Source: Ceratotherium simum simum (Eukaryota; Chordata; Mammalia; Perissodactyla; Rhinocerotidae). Taken from it: a stretch of 64,000 bases of DNA. The stretch is from contig NW_004454160.1 in assembly GCF_000283155.1 (NCBI RefSeq), positions 1,545,648-1,609,647 of the forward strand. The letters run 5' to 3'. The notes beneath the pieces are model-generated. The model saw only the letters and a list, made by a program, of their open reading frames with translations. It was not told the origin of the DNA and ran no database searches. Every line of letters begins with the position of its first letter. Within the stretch, counting starts at the first letter, position 1. The translations under genes were made by a program, and so were the position numbers. Of the stretch, positions 55,346-64,000 are shown piece by piece.

Positions 55346-55989
55346 AGGAATATCTGCACAAAGATGGGAAAAGGCTAGGTGACAAAACCCTTGGGCATTC
55401 TGAGCTCATTACCTGCTAGATGCTTCCTTAACCTTGTGGTATCATTAGAGAATGGGGATAATGCAACCTAGCCACATAGAAATCCAGGCCTGTTTTATTT
55501 CAGCAGGATCTGGTCACCACAGCAATCAGAATGTGTAGGGGTAAGGCAGAGACAGAAAAAGAATGGAAAGGATCTGTTCTCCCCAAAGGCAGAGAATCTC
55601 AGCATTCCTTCAGCAGTAGGACAGGAAGGAGAGGTAAATGGCTGCCTGCTGGTGGTGTGCTCATCAAGCTAAGCAACCAAAGTGTTTCCTGCTCAGTCTC
55701 CACAGATATTGCTCCTTAGTTCTGAATAAGTCCCTGGAGACCATTTTGCTGAAAGCAAGAAAGGCAGCTGCGTGACTGCCTGGTCCATGGAGCTGACAAA
55801 CTGGTGTGTCATCAAAGAAAGACAGAGTCATGGGAAATAAAAGCCTGTGGTTCAATCTCTCAGGCAGGGAGTCAGGCAGCTGTTGAGGTGGCACAGTTGA
55901 CTCTTGCTCATTAACAAAGTTTCTCTTTATGTCCTCCTCTTTGCCTGCCTGCCCACTGCTGGGTTCCACTGGGTAGGCAGTGAGTGCCT
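55346..55989. other. Unassigned non-coding DNA
   Basis: No repeat or gene recognised. The minus-strand open frame at 55664-55969 has no recognisable motif. Confidence 0.4.
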
Positions 55990-56745
55990 ACCAAAATCAT
56001 CAATTATTTATTGAGTGTGTGCTAAGTACTCAACATTCATTCAACACACCTATATTAAATGTCTTGAAAGAGAATAACAAAAATAATAAGACAGACTCAG
56101 ACTGTTCACTCAAGTAGGTCCCAATATTGTCGTTATATGTGCAACTAATTTGTTAAATGGTGTATATAATATGCAGAAACCAACTGTAGTGGGGCTCAGG
56201 GAAAGGCTCAACAAAGCTGAGGAAGGCGTCACAGAGGAGACAACATTTGAGCTAGGCCTTGAGCTAGGATTCCACAGGTCAAGGGGAAGATGGAGGAAGG
56301 GAGGGAGTAAGGGCATGACAGGCAAAGGAAAGTGCATGCACAGAGGTGAAGAGCACATGAGCCCATAGCATGTCTGGGGACTGGCCAGTTGTCTGATGTG
56401 CCTGGGATGTAGACTGTGCAATATGAGGGCAGCCACAGGAGAGGAGGTGAACGTGGCCAGAATGCCAGGGGTTTTCTGTGTCAGCCTGTGGAGTTTGGGT
56501 TCTAACTACAGGGAATGGGGAGCCACTGGTGGGTTTTAAGTACAGAGTGATAGGATTATACTTGTATTTTGGACGGTCCTGTGGGCTTCAGTGTAGTGAA
56601 TGGACTAAAAGAAGGTGAGACTAGAAGCTGGGAGACCAGGTAAGAAATTGTCAATTGCGTCAAATGCTGCAAAATGGTCAAGGAGGATGAGGACCGAGGA
56701 GATCATTGGATTCGGCAGTTGAAGGTCTTTGGTGACACCTAAAAA
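55990..56745 (-). mobile_element. L2 LINE 3' half, antisense
   Basis: ttatttattgagtgtgtgctaagtac, gaaggcgtcacagaggagacaacatttgagctaggccttgagc, aaagtgcatgcacagaggtg, gggagccactggtgggttttaag, gtgataggattatacttg and caaatgctgcaaaatggtcaaggaggatgaggaccgagg run from the L2 tail far into the coding part, in antisense. It is one of the best L2 copies here. Confidence 0.88.
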
Positions 56746-56776
56746 TAATTTCACTAGAACAATTCAAGCAGAACCA

Positions 56777-56972
56777 GGTTACTAAGCCAGTAGTTCTCAA
56801 AGTGTGGTCTCCAGACTAACAGCATCAGTATCACCTGAGAACTTACTAGAAATGCAAATTACCAGCCTCACCCCAGACCCCACCCCAAAACTCTGGGAGT
56901 GGAGTCCAGAAATTTGTGTGTTCACATGCCCTCTGGGTGATTCTGATGCTCACTAAAGCTTGAGAACCATTG
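56777..56972. mobile_element. MER5A-type hAT-Charlie element, full length
   Basis: Terminal inverted repeats agtagttctcaaagtgtgg and aagcttgagaaccattgg enclose gactaacagcatcagtatcacctgagaacttactagaaatgcaaatt and ttctgatgctcactaaag, the MER5A consensus almost base for base. It is a non-autonomous element without a reading frame. The flanking 8-base duplication is no longer exact. Confidence 0.9.
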
Positions 56973-57137
56973 GCCTAAACAAACCTTTGTCCATCTCTTC
57001 TCTAAGCAGTCCTTACTAGGAACCCAACTCTTCCAATAACTGAGCTGTCTGGTATTCCCTAAATAATCGTTAATATTATGGTTTCTCAGCCCTCTGTGTA
57101 AGTTGTTTCCTCTGTCAGTTGTATGCTCTCCCTGACT

Positions 57138-57157
57138 CAATATATATATATATATGC
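57138..57157. repeat. (TA)n microsatellite
   Basis: About eight TA units beginning in caatatatata. Confidence 0.9.
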
Positions 57158-57164
57158 AGTCTCT

Positions 57165-57615
57165 ACCTGGCAATATTGAACTCATTGTTCAAGGCTTAAT
57201 TCAAGTGCCACCTCCCTAGAAAGTCCTTCCAGTTTCCCCCAGGCAGCTCTTTTTTTTTTTTTTTTTTTTGAGGAAGATCAGCCCTGAGCTAACATCCATG
57301 CTAATCCTCCTCTTTTTGCTGAGGAAGACCAGCTCTGAGCTAACACCTATTGCCAATCCTCCTCCTTTTTTTTTCCCCCCAAAGCCCCAGTGGATAGTTG
57401 TATGTCATAGTTGCACATCCTTCTAGTTGCCCAGGCAGCCCTTTTATGGATACTTTTGCACATATTTCTATTATGACATTTATTTTATTGTGTTGTGTTG
57501 TTTGGTTTACTCCCTGTCTTTCCCACTAGCTAGAAGCTCCTCAGGAGTAGGGATCACCTAGTTCATCTCTATTTCTCTATTGTTTTCATGTAGTAGATAC
57601 TCAATAAGTGTGGGG
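57165..57615 (+). mobile_element. L2 LINE 3' end, sense, split by an ERE
   Basis: ttcaaggcttaattcaagtgccacctccctagaaagtccttccag before the ERE and tttgcacatatttctattatgacatttattttattg ... ctagctagaagctcctcaggagtagggatcacc ... gtagtagatactcaataagtg after it are continuous L2. Confidence 0.9.
57254..57430 (-). mobile_element. ERE SINE, antisense, lacking its tRNA-like head
   Basis: The tail half is normal (poly(T), gaggaagatcagccctgagc, gaggaagaccagctctgagc, cccaaagccccagtggatag, catagttgcacatccttctagttgc) and then stops where other copies continue into the promoter head. The target-site duplication ccaggcagctctttt (57239-57253) and ccaggcagccctttt (57431-57445) differs at one position, so the truncated form is what inserted. 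Confidence 0.95.
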
Positions 57616-57624
57616 AGAGGAAGC

Positions 57625-57975
57625 TGTAATGGGTTGAGGAAGCAACAGCAGGGGATAAACTACTCTTTTAAGAAGTTTGAGAGTGAAAGGAAAGAGTGTA
57701 GGGAGTGAGCCTACAATAGAAAGTGCATGGGTGTGCGCATACCCTTGTGCATTAAGGCTGGAAGAAAATTGTTGGCTGAGGGGATTAAGCCAGGAGACAG
57801 GGAGGGGTGAATGACAGTGACACTGGGGAAAGATGGATAACGAATGGCAAAATGGCCTTGGAAAAGGCAAAAGAGGTTGAAATCAATGGCCAATGCAGAA
57901 GGATTAGCACTGGAATGAAGGACTTTTCTCTGAGATTTAAGGGCAGGAAGTAAAGGTGGGTACAGAAGAGATAAG
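57625..57975 (-). mobile_element. L2 LINE internal fragment, antisense
   Basis: ggttgaggaagcaacagcag, aactactcttttaagaagtttgagagtgaaaggaaagagtg and gaagattagcactggaatgaag-like sequence fit the antisense of the L2 reverse-transcriptase region (gactactctttcgagaagtttggctgtgaagggg). Confidence 0.6.
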
Positions 57976-57979
57976 TTGT

Positions 57980-58201
57980 TAGGGCCGGCCTGGTGGCTTA
58001 GTGGTTAAGTGAGCGCAATCCGCTGCTGGCGGCCCGGGTTGGATCCCAGGCGCGCATCGATGCACCGCCTGTCCGGCCGTGCTGAGGCCACATTCCACAT
58101 ACAGTAAATAGAAGGATGTGCAGCTATGACATACAACTATCTACTGGGGCTTTGGGGGGAAAAATAAATAAATAAAATTATTAAAAAAAACAAAATTAAA
58201 A
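57980..58201 (+). mobile_element. ERE SINE, sense, with TSD and a damaged B box
   Basis: A box tggcttagtgg at 57994-58004 is intact. The B box reads ggttggatcc, one base shorter than the ggttcggatcc of other copies. The body contains gaaggatgtgcagctatgac and ctggggctttgggggg, then an A-rich tail. The target-site duplication agaagagataagttgt is perfect at 57964-57979 and 58202-58217. Confidence 0.97.
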
Positions 58202-58217
58202 AGAAGAGATAAGTTGT

Positions 58218-58664
58218 GAGACTGAGGTAGAGAGGTCCGAGAAGTTCTTAGATGGCCTGCCGGTATAGAAATGGGGAGGGCTAGGGAAGGTTTTATAGGG
58301 GAGGTGATATTTGTGCTAGGAGATGTCTTTATTGAAGTGGGAAGTGAGGCCTTTTGCTGGGAAGGAAACAGGGAACAGAAAGAGAAAGAGGCCTGAGGAG
58401 AGTGGTAAAGGCTGTAAATGCCATGGAGGTGGGGGGGTGGGGGATGGAGTGAGGTTAGAGAGCAGCAGGAGAGAATTCTTTGGGGCTGACCCATTTCAGC
58501 TGCTGAAAGGCCCACCCATTGACTCCACTGGCTTTGGCAGTGGAAGGAGTATGGGTGGATTGTCTGCAGAGGCTGTCTCTGCAATAAGATAGACAACTCT
58601 GGATATAGATCCCAATACTAATACAGAAGCTTTCTAGCTCTATGTACCACCAATGCTGGAATAT
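58218..58664. other. Unassigned DNA, possibly worn antisense L2
   Basis: ggaaggttttataggggaggtgatatttgtgctaggagatg recalls the antisense L2 segment aaggcttcacagaggaggtgacatttgagctggg, but the match is weak. The 151-codon minus-strand frame at 58141-58596 spans the ERE tail and this stretch and is not a gene. Confidence 0.4.
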
Positions 58665-58905
58665 AATGCAGACATAACAGTGTTACATATGACAACTCTG
58701 TAGCGTCACAGGAAAAGACTTATGATATATGAATTAGCTGAGAGAGCGGGATAAAAACTGGATATGTCTTGATTATAACTATTTGAAATGTGCATATGAA
58801 GGAACAACTGAATAAAATATACTAAAATGCTATCCATGGTGGTATTATAGGTGATTTTCCTTTAATTTTTAAATATACATATTTTTGTTGATAATTTAAG
58901 CAAAG
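58665..58905 (+). mobile_element. L1M/HAL1 3' end, sense
   Basis: gctggaatataatgcagaca, aataaaatatactaaaatgc and tccatggtggtattataggtgattttcctttaatttttaa are the 3' end of an old L1/HAL1. Confidence 0.65.
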
Positions 58906-59297
58906 ATGTGGCAATATATAGAATTGGTTCTTTCCCTACTGGCATTGTCTTTTATTAGGTTCACTTAGAAGAGAATATATCAAAATAAGAAGTTATAGTG
59001 TGGAACTGCCCTGTAGAATTGTCTCTCATCTAGGGGGCAGAAACAGGGAAATGAAGTCCTTGAGTCACCCAAGGGTTGGAGGCTGACAAGCAAGAGATTG
59101 GGCATCATGCCATAGAGGAGCACAAAGGAGTTATATGATCGAGCCCTTGTCTCAATAAACTTGGGAGACCAGGCTTACAACAAATGATTACAGGATGACT
59201 TATTCCATGCTCAAGTGGGGTGTCTAAACAATGGATGGGATTGGATCTCTGAGGCAGAGACCTGTGGGCAGGCATACACGCCATGCAGAGGTCAATG
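58906..59297. other. Unassigned non-coding DNA
   Basis: No repeat or gene recognised. Confidence 0.4.
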
Positions 59298-59530
59298 TGT
59301 GCCACTGGAGGTGGTCAGATGGACCTGAGCTGTGCCACTGCTCAGCAGCTGTGTGCTCTTGGGCAACTTCTCAGGCTTTACTTTCTCTATCTGTGAAGTG
59401 GAAATAATAATACCTGCCCATATACTGGTTGGAGCATTACAAATAGTAAAGCAGGTCAAGTGCTTAATACAGAGTCTGACACGCAGTAAGTATTCCATAA
59501 ATGGCTACTGCCATTATCATCATGAATGTG
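59298..59530 (+). mobile_element. MIR SINE, sense, nearly full length
   Basis: ctgagctgtgccactgctcagcagctgtgtgctcttgggcaacttctcaggctttactttctctatctgtgaagtggaaataataatacctgcc and cagtaagtattccataaatg follow MIR order. Confidence 0.88.
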
Positions 59531-61654
59531 ATTATTGTTATTATCCATAAATATTTATGATGGAGGGAACTGATTTGGACTGGGGGCACTCTGAATTCTT
59601 TGGAAGTGGTTCTCACTTGGCTCTAGAACTATGCTGTGGGTTCACCCCAGGCCTTCGAGAGGGAAGAGGGAGATGCGCAAGGAGGAACTCCACATTGGTT
59701 CTTCTTTTGCTGGTGTTCGTGCTACTTCCCCACTTCTAAACAGGTGCATATTACTCCAGAGCACGCTTTCACCTTCCTCTCCCAACTCTTCCGTTCTGTT
59801 TTTCTTCTCCTCAACTCTTCTTACTTCCCTTTTCTCCTCAAAACCTCAAGGGGTGGATGAGTAAGGAAGTATACTACTTTTTGAATGTTCCAAGGTTGCC
59901 TTTTGAAACTTGAAGATTGTCTCCTAATTCCAGCAATTGGCGTTTACATAAGTCAGTCTGTGTTCATCCCACCCATTCCTTCACTTGCTTAAAAAATATC
60001 TATACTCCCAACCAATGATAGTCATCAGTAGACAGGCAAGTATTCTGGACCATAAGAGTTCAATTAAGGAAGGCTCTTTTGAGGTAACTATAAATTACAA
60101 ATGAAACCCATTGAGGCCTGAACTGTCCACAGGGCTCTTCTCGGCAATGAAGTGTTGTTTCCTGGACTCAGATGTAGATCTTCACGTCAGAAACATTCTC
60201 TGTCTTGCTAGCATCTGTTCTTCTTTTCCTGCTTCAAATTTTAGTGTGATAAGAGGGAAGGAGTTCAAAGGTTTGAAAGAAAAATGATTAGATCAGTGGT
60301 CTGAGCTAGAGAACAGAGTAGTCATATTACATTACTCCTAACAGAAATCAGAATGATTAAAAACAAAAATAAGTTGGTATCCAGATCAGGTACAACCACC
60401 ACTCACCTGCTGAATTCCAATTTCACATTCCATTCCACACTGATGAATAATAATGATCTACTTTTAGCTTTGTTGGAAACCCTATTTGTATATTTACAAG
60501 TTCTTTATCTTCAGCAACAGATACCTGCTCTGAGCCCAGCAATTAGCACCTCTGTCTCTGCACACATTAGCACACATACACACCACTGATTTGTACTTTC
60601 CTATACAATTACTCTTTCTCTTTTTAATTAGAATGTTTCAAGAGGCAAACCCTATCGTTAAGGCCATGTACGCTTCCATTATAAATACCTGTTGCCAGCC
60701 ATTAATTATCTCCTGATGAATTACTTTAGAAGGAGATTTTTTTAGTGCTTACTTTTAAAAAGGAGATTTCTTTTCCTTTCTTTTTGATGCCCCCTTCCTC
60801 ATAGTTAGTTAACCATTTTGAATTCCACATATAAGAAAATGTTCTCTTTTCCTCTGCTTCAGAGACTTAGATGTGATCTGCACCCAGACAGTATGCAGAT
60901 TTTTCCATACTTTAAGGTGGAAACTTTCTGTATGCCTGGACCTCACTGCTGAAGAATTTCTTGGCTAATTGTGAGGGAAGAATATAAGAATGTTGGGTAG
61001 AAACAATTGAATAGTCTCTGAGAACAAATACCTTAACATTTCACAAATATCCAGAGTTGCATAACCACTTTAGTGGCTGAAGCACTGCGACTCATCCAAT
61101 AATATAGTGGTTTGATAATTACACAGTTGTGGATTTATGCTGCTCTTGAATTAGGGAGATGTCCTGGTGCATACAGGTCAACTCTTTTTCGCATCATTAC
61201 ATATGTAAAGTGTACACTCACTTCAGGAATTGAAGTGTAATACTTTCCTGCATAAAATACCTAAAAGAAATTTTTAAGTCAAGTAGTCCTAAAGTGAGCA
61301 TTCCTGTACTTACTTTTCCTGCTTATCTCATGGACAGCAGAGAATTTTGGATTTCTAGTTAAGTTTTATAAGTACCATTCGTCATATGGTGCATGCATAT
61401 GAGGAAGAGTTAATTATACAAAGACAATGTGAAATTTTCCTCTCCTTGACATCAATTAAATTGAGATAATCACATTCTTAAAAGGACAAAAATATGTCAA
61501 GAAGCCCAAATTACAATTTCTTATATTACTTATTTGGGTCTAGGCTCAGTTGAAGGGTCTGACTGGCTCCTAATACTCAGAGTTAGTTTGGACCTTGAGA
61601 TTAATTCTTGCCTTCTGAAACTTGCTCTCTGGCTGAAACTTGTGGACCTCTCAG
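59531..61654. other. Long unassigned stretch, 2.1 kb
   Basis: No repeat and no gene recognised. The open frames at 59557-59739, 59631-59864 and 59636-59860 are three registers of the same pyrimidine-rich sequence. Confidence 0.35.
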
Positions 61655-61735
61655 AATGTGTCTTTATTGGGCACTTACTCTATGTAAGACAAAGACCCTA
61701 CTACTGTGGGGTTTACAAACATGAATAATAGAAGG
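61655..61735 (-). mobile_element. L2 3' tail, antisense
   Basis: gtctttattgggcacttactctatgtaagacaaagaccctactactgtggggtttacaaacatg is a short antisense L2 tail with an internal deletion. Confidence 0.55.
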
Positions 61736-61849
61736 TTCTTGTGTTCACTCTGTGTACGGTCCAGTTGTATAGCCCACCTCAGTTCATTTATATCTTGCAG
61801 GCTGGAGACAGGATGAAATGAACGTGGCCTTAGAATTAATCACAGTGCT

Positions 61850-62020
61850 CTCTACCTTTCCATAGCCCTGTGCTTTATCTCGTTTGTAGTTATGTTGTTT
61901 GTATGTTGGCCTCTCTCAATGCACTGTGATCTCCAGAGCACAGGGTTGGATCTGATTCATGTTTGTACTGCCACAGAGTCAAGAATGTGCTTTGTGGAGG
62001 GTAGGCTCTCAAAAACCGCT
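61850..62020 (+). mobile_element. L2 3' end, sense
   Basis: tctacctttccatagccctgtgc, gtttgtatgttggcctctctcaatgcactgtgatctccagagcacaggg and gtggagggtaggctctcaa fit the L2 3' end. Confidence 0.55.
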
Positions 62021-62184
62021 TTCAGATAAAAGAATGCATTTTCTTGCTTAGGTTTCCTAACTATCGTGGGTCAGATTGTTCTGTACCAATATGGAAGCGA
62101 CAAGAAGCTGGTGAACCTCTGCCCAGAGGTCCCCACACTAAATATTGTCTTGGATGCACTTTACAGTGTTGCAGGAAGGGACAG

Positions 62185-62430
62185 TGGAATGAGACTGAAT
62201 AAGAAATCAGAAACAGTGGGGTTTTTGTCTCAGCTCTGTCACAAATGACTTATTTAACATTAGGCAAGACACTTAAACTCTATCTCAGTCTCTCCATCTG
62301 TGAAATGGGAATAATAATGACTGGCTTGGCTATTTCCCACAATTGCTTTGAGGATCAAATGAGATAGTATACTTAAAAGTGTTTTGGAAAGCCTGAAGCA
62401 CTGCACAAACGCAAAGCATTATTTTGAAAG
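62185..62430 (+). mobile_element. MIR SINE, sense, full length
   Basis: gtttttgtctcagctctgtcacaaatgacttatttaacattaggcaagacacttaaac, ccatctgtgaaatgggaataataatgactgg and aagcctgaagcactgcacaaacgc are MIR in order. Confidence 0.88.
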
Positions 62431-62649
62431 AAATCTTCTCTTTAATTCCTGCTTCCACAAACACTTCATCACACATCCCTGGGTTCCTGAGTTATGTGGT
62501 GAGATATGTGGAGTAGCTTGATATGTCAACCTATGCTTGATAGGGACTCCAGAATCTTTTCTTCAGCACTGATAGTATTTAAATGATTCAGCCTTGGAAA
62601 CACCTCAACTTTCTGTCAATCTTGCATCTCTCTCCAATTCATGTAGATA

Positions 62650-62825
62650 TGTATGCCCTTCATTCAACATTAATTCAAACATATATTATTGAGCACTTAT
62701 GTGCACTAAGTACTGTGCTAGGAACTGGGGCAATATAGACAAATGACATAGGATTTCCACTCTTGTGGGGTTTTTTCAGCTTATTGGATCTGAGAGAACA
62801 GACATGAGAACAAATAAGTGCCTTA
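62650..62825 (-). mobile_element. L2 3' end, antisense
   Basis: cattcaacattaattcaaacatatattattgagcacttatgtgcactaagtactgtgctaggaactgggg ... tccactcttgtggggttttttcagc is antisense L2. Confidence 0.78.
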
Positions 62826-63319
62826 TTCTCATTTGTTTCAGGAGGCAATTTTTTGTGAGTTTTAATTAGTAAAGACAGATATATATATATATTTTTACTT
62901 TTGTCTAAAACGAAAACTAGTATTGGCCCTTATACCACTAATGTCTGTAAATTTTAATTTGGTCTTGGAGACCGAGATTTGTTTTCCAGATGAAAGTTTG
63001 TGGGATCCCATTTTTCTTTGTATCAGTGAAGCTATGGAAATTTAAGGAATAGCAATAGCTATGATTAGTTATAGGATCACTTGAATGTTTTCCTGCCAAT
63101 TTCTCCTATAAAGTAGGATTTGCTTTGGCTAAAAGCACTGACCTTGGGGAAGACAATTCTCCAATCCAGTTGAGTAATTAATCTGCTGAGTACATTTGGG
63201 GCTGACATCTCCAGGCAGAAACTGGCATTTCATATCCTCAGCTGCCACTCAAGATTTGAGACACCGCCACAAGACCCCTTGGCTTCTGATGGGGATCAGG
63301 GAAATAGTCACCTAAATGC
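62826..63319. other. Unassigned DNA with a (TA)n tract
   Basis: No repeat family or gene recognised. A short pure TA run lies at about 62878-62891. Confidence 0.4.
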
Positions 63320-63334
63320 ACACCGTGGAATTTA

Positions 63335-63349
63335 TTTTTTTTAAAGATT

Positions 63350-63380
<31 letters not shown>

Positions 63381-63564
63381 TTTTCCCCCCAAAGCCCCAG
63401 TAGATAGTTGTATGTCATGGTTGCACATCCTTCTAGTTGCTGTATGTGGGACGCTGCCTCAGCATGGCCGGAGAAGTGATGCGCCGGTGCGTGCCCGGGA
63501 TCCGAACCCGGGCCACCAGCAGCGGAGCACGCACACTTAACCGCTAAGCCACGGGGCTGGCCCT
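63335..63564 (-). mobile_element. ERE SINE, antisense, with (ATTT)n tail and TSD
   Basis: A long attt tetranucleotide tail (about 63349-63384) is followed by ccccccaaagccccagtaga, gtatgtcatggttgcacatc, gggacgctgcctcagcatgg and the head taagccacggggctggccc. The flanks acaccgtggaattta (63320-63334) and acacagtggaattta (63565-63579) differ at one position. CpGs are well retained. The tail is a probable length polymorphism. Confidence 0.97.
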
Positions 63565-63599
63565 ACACAGTGGAATTTAGGCTTAGCTTTGGGGAGAGG

Positions 63600-64000
63600 C
63601 CAATAATAGAAACCATATTTCAGTGCCATTCAGTCAGTCTACTCCTAGATCTCCCTGAAGCAGTCAACAGCTGCTGCTGCTCTTCCTGAACACCATTTTC
63701 CCCTTCTAGCTACACTGATCTCTTGCCTGCTTGTCTACTCTACCAAACCTCCCTTTCCTTCTCCTATATTTCCTATATCCAAGAACAGCTCATCATGCCT
63801 CAAGATACTGAGGTCATTGCTGATTCCTTGATCTATCATTCTTCTCTCATCTAAGCAGTTACTAGTCTTAGGAGCCAATGCCCATCTTTTCTGCATTCCA
63901 CAGCCCCTGCCTCAGTTCTTATCTTCTCACTTTAGGGAACAGGCTCTGGTTTCTACTGTTTACCTGCCTCTATACTTGTTCTCTGTGCCTTGAACAGCCT
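63600..64000 (+). mobile_element. L2 LINE, sense, running off the right edge
   Basis: tgaggtcattgctgattccttgatctatcattc and the later cacagcccctgcctcagttcttatcttctcactttagggaac ... ctggtttctactgtttacctgcctc track the L2 region that reads gagtcatccttgactcctcc ... ctagttcaggccctcatcat ... aactggtctccctgcctcc. The rest of the copy should lie beyond the window. Confidence 0.6.

Noticed and set aside
58141..58596. 151-codon open frame on the minus strand
   Set aside because: It begins in probable worn L2 sequence and ends in the A-rich tail of an ERE. There is no recognisable product.
63349..63384. (ATTT)n array considered as a stand-alone microsatellite or array-type element
   Set aside because: It is the tail of the ERE at 63335-63564, inside its target-site duplication.
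1..64000. Search for CRISPR arrays, prokaryotic operons, rRNA, tRNA genes and snRNA copies
   Set aside because: No evenly spaced repeats with unique spacers, no ribosome-binding-site-led gene chains, and no free-standing tRNA or snRNA. The only tRNA-like sequences are the heads of ERE and MIR elements.

Overview
The window is vertebrate, non-coding nuclear DNA from a placental mammal, almost certainly a perissodactyl (horse, ass or zebra; rhinoceros or tapir cannot be excluded). The diagnostic signal is 14 copies of a tRNA-headed SINE of the ERE (equine repetitive element) class, with heads reading gggccggcccggtggc or close to it. They sit on a background of older elements shared by all mammals: L2, MIR, L1M/HAL1-type LINEs, MaLR LTRs and hAT/Tigger-type DNA transposon fossils. 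No bacterial, viral, organellar, CRISPR or structural-RNA gene was found.

I found no protein-coding gene that I can defend. Every open frame is short (163 codons at most). The longer ones either lie across recognisable repeats (such as the 163-codon frame at 30713-31204 and the 154-codon frame at 29533-29997) or have no recognisable product. The window is best read as intergenic or intronic sequence. All names were assigned by reading against remembered consensus sequences, so boundaries are approximate (about 10-40 bases) and subfamily names are deliberately loose.

Layout. 1-9 kb: a long L2 copy, an unexplained G+C-richer block (2.2-2.75 kb), an antisense L1 whose 5' end folds back on itself, then another L2 split by an ERE. 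9-18 kb: MIRs, an ERE, an ancient LTR-like stretch with a 36-base tandem duplication, an antisense L1 and a sense L1 that lacks most of its ORFs. 18-31 kb: EREs, L2 and MIR copies, an MLT1-like LTR, a duplicated unassigned 138-base unit, several tail-to-tail MIR pairs and one CpG-rich block at 30.24-30.73 kb, the best candidate regulatory element here. 31-46 kb: the least repeat-dense part, with DNA-transposon fossils (including a 191-base palindrome), scattered MIR and L2, and long stretches I cannot assign. 46-64 kb: an L2-dense region where L2 copies were repeatedly invaded by EREs, an MLT1 LTR and a MER2-like element; the last L2 copy runs off the right edge.

The components do not form a pathway. 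What the window does show is insertion order: L2 and MIR first, then DNA transposons, MaLR and L1, then the lineage-specific EREs, many of which keep clean target-site duplications with a T-rich (or A-rich, on the other strand) edge, as expected for L1-machinery retrotransposition. No new molecular system was found. The most useful leads are the CpG-rich block, the duplicated unassigned unit, the palindromic element and the fold-back L1 junction.
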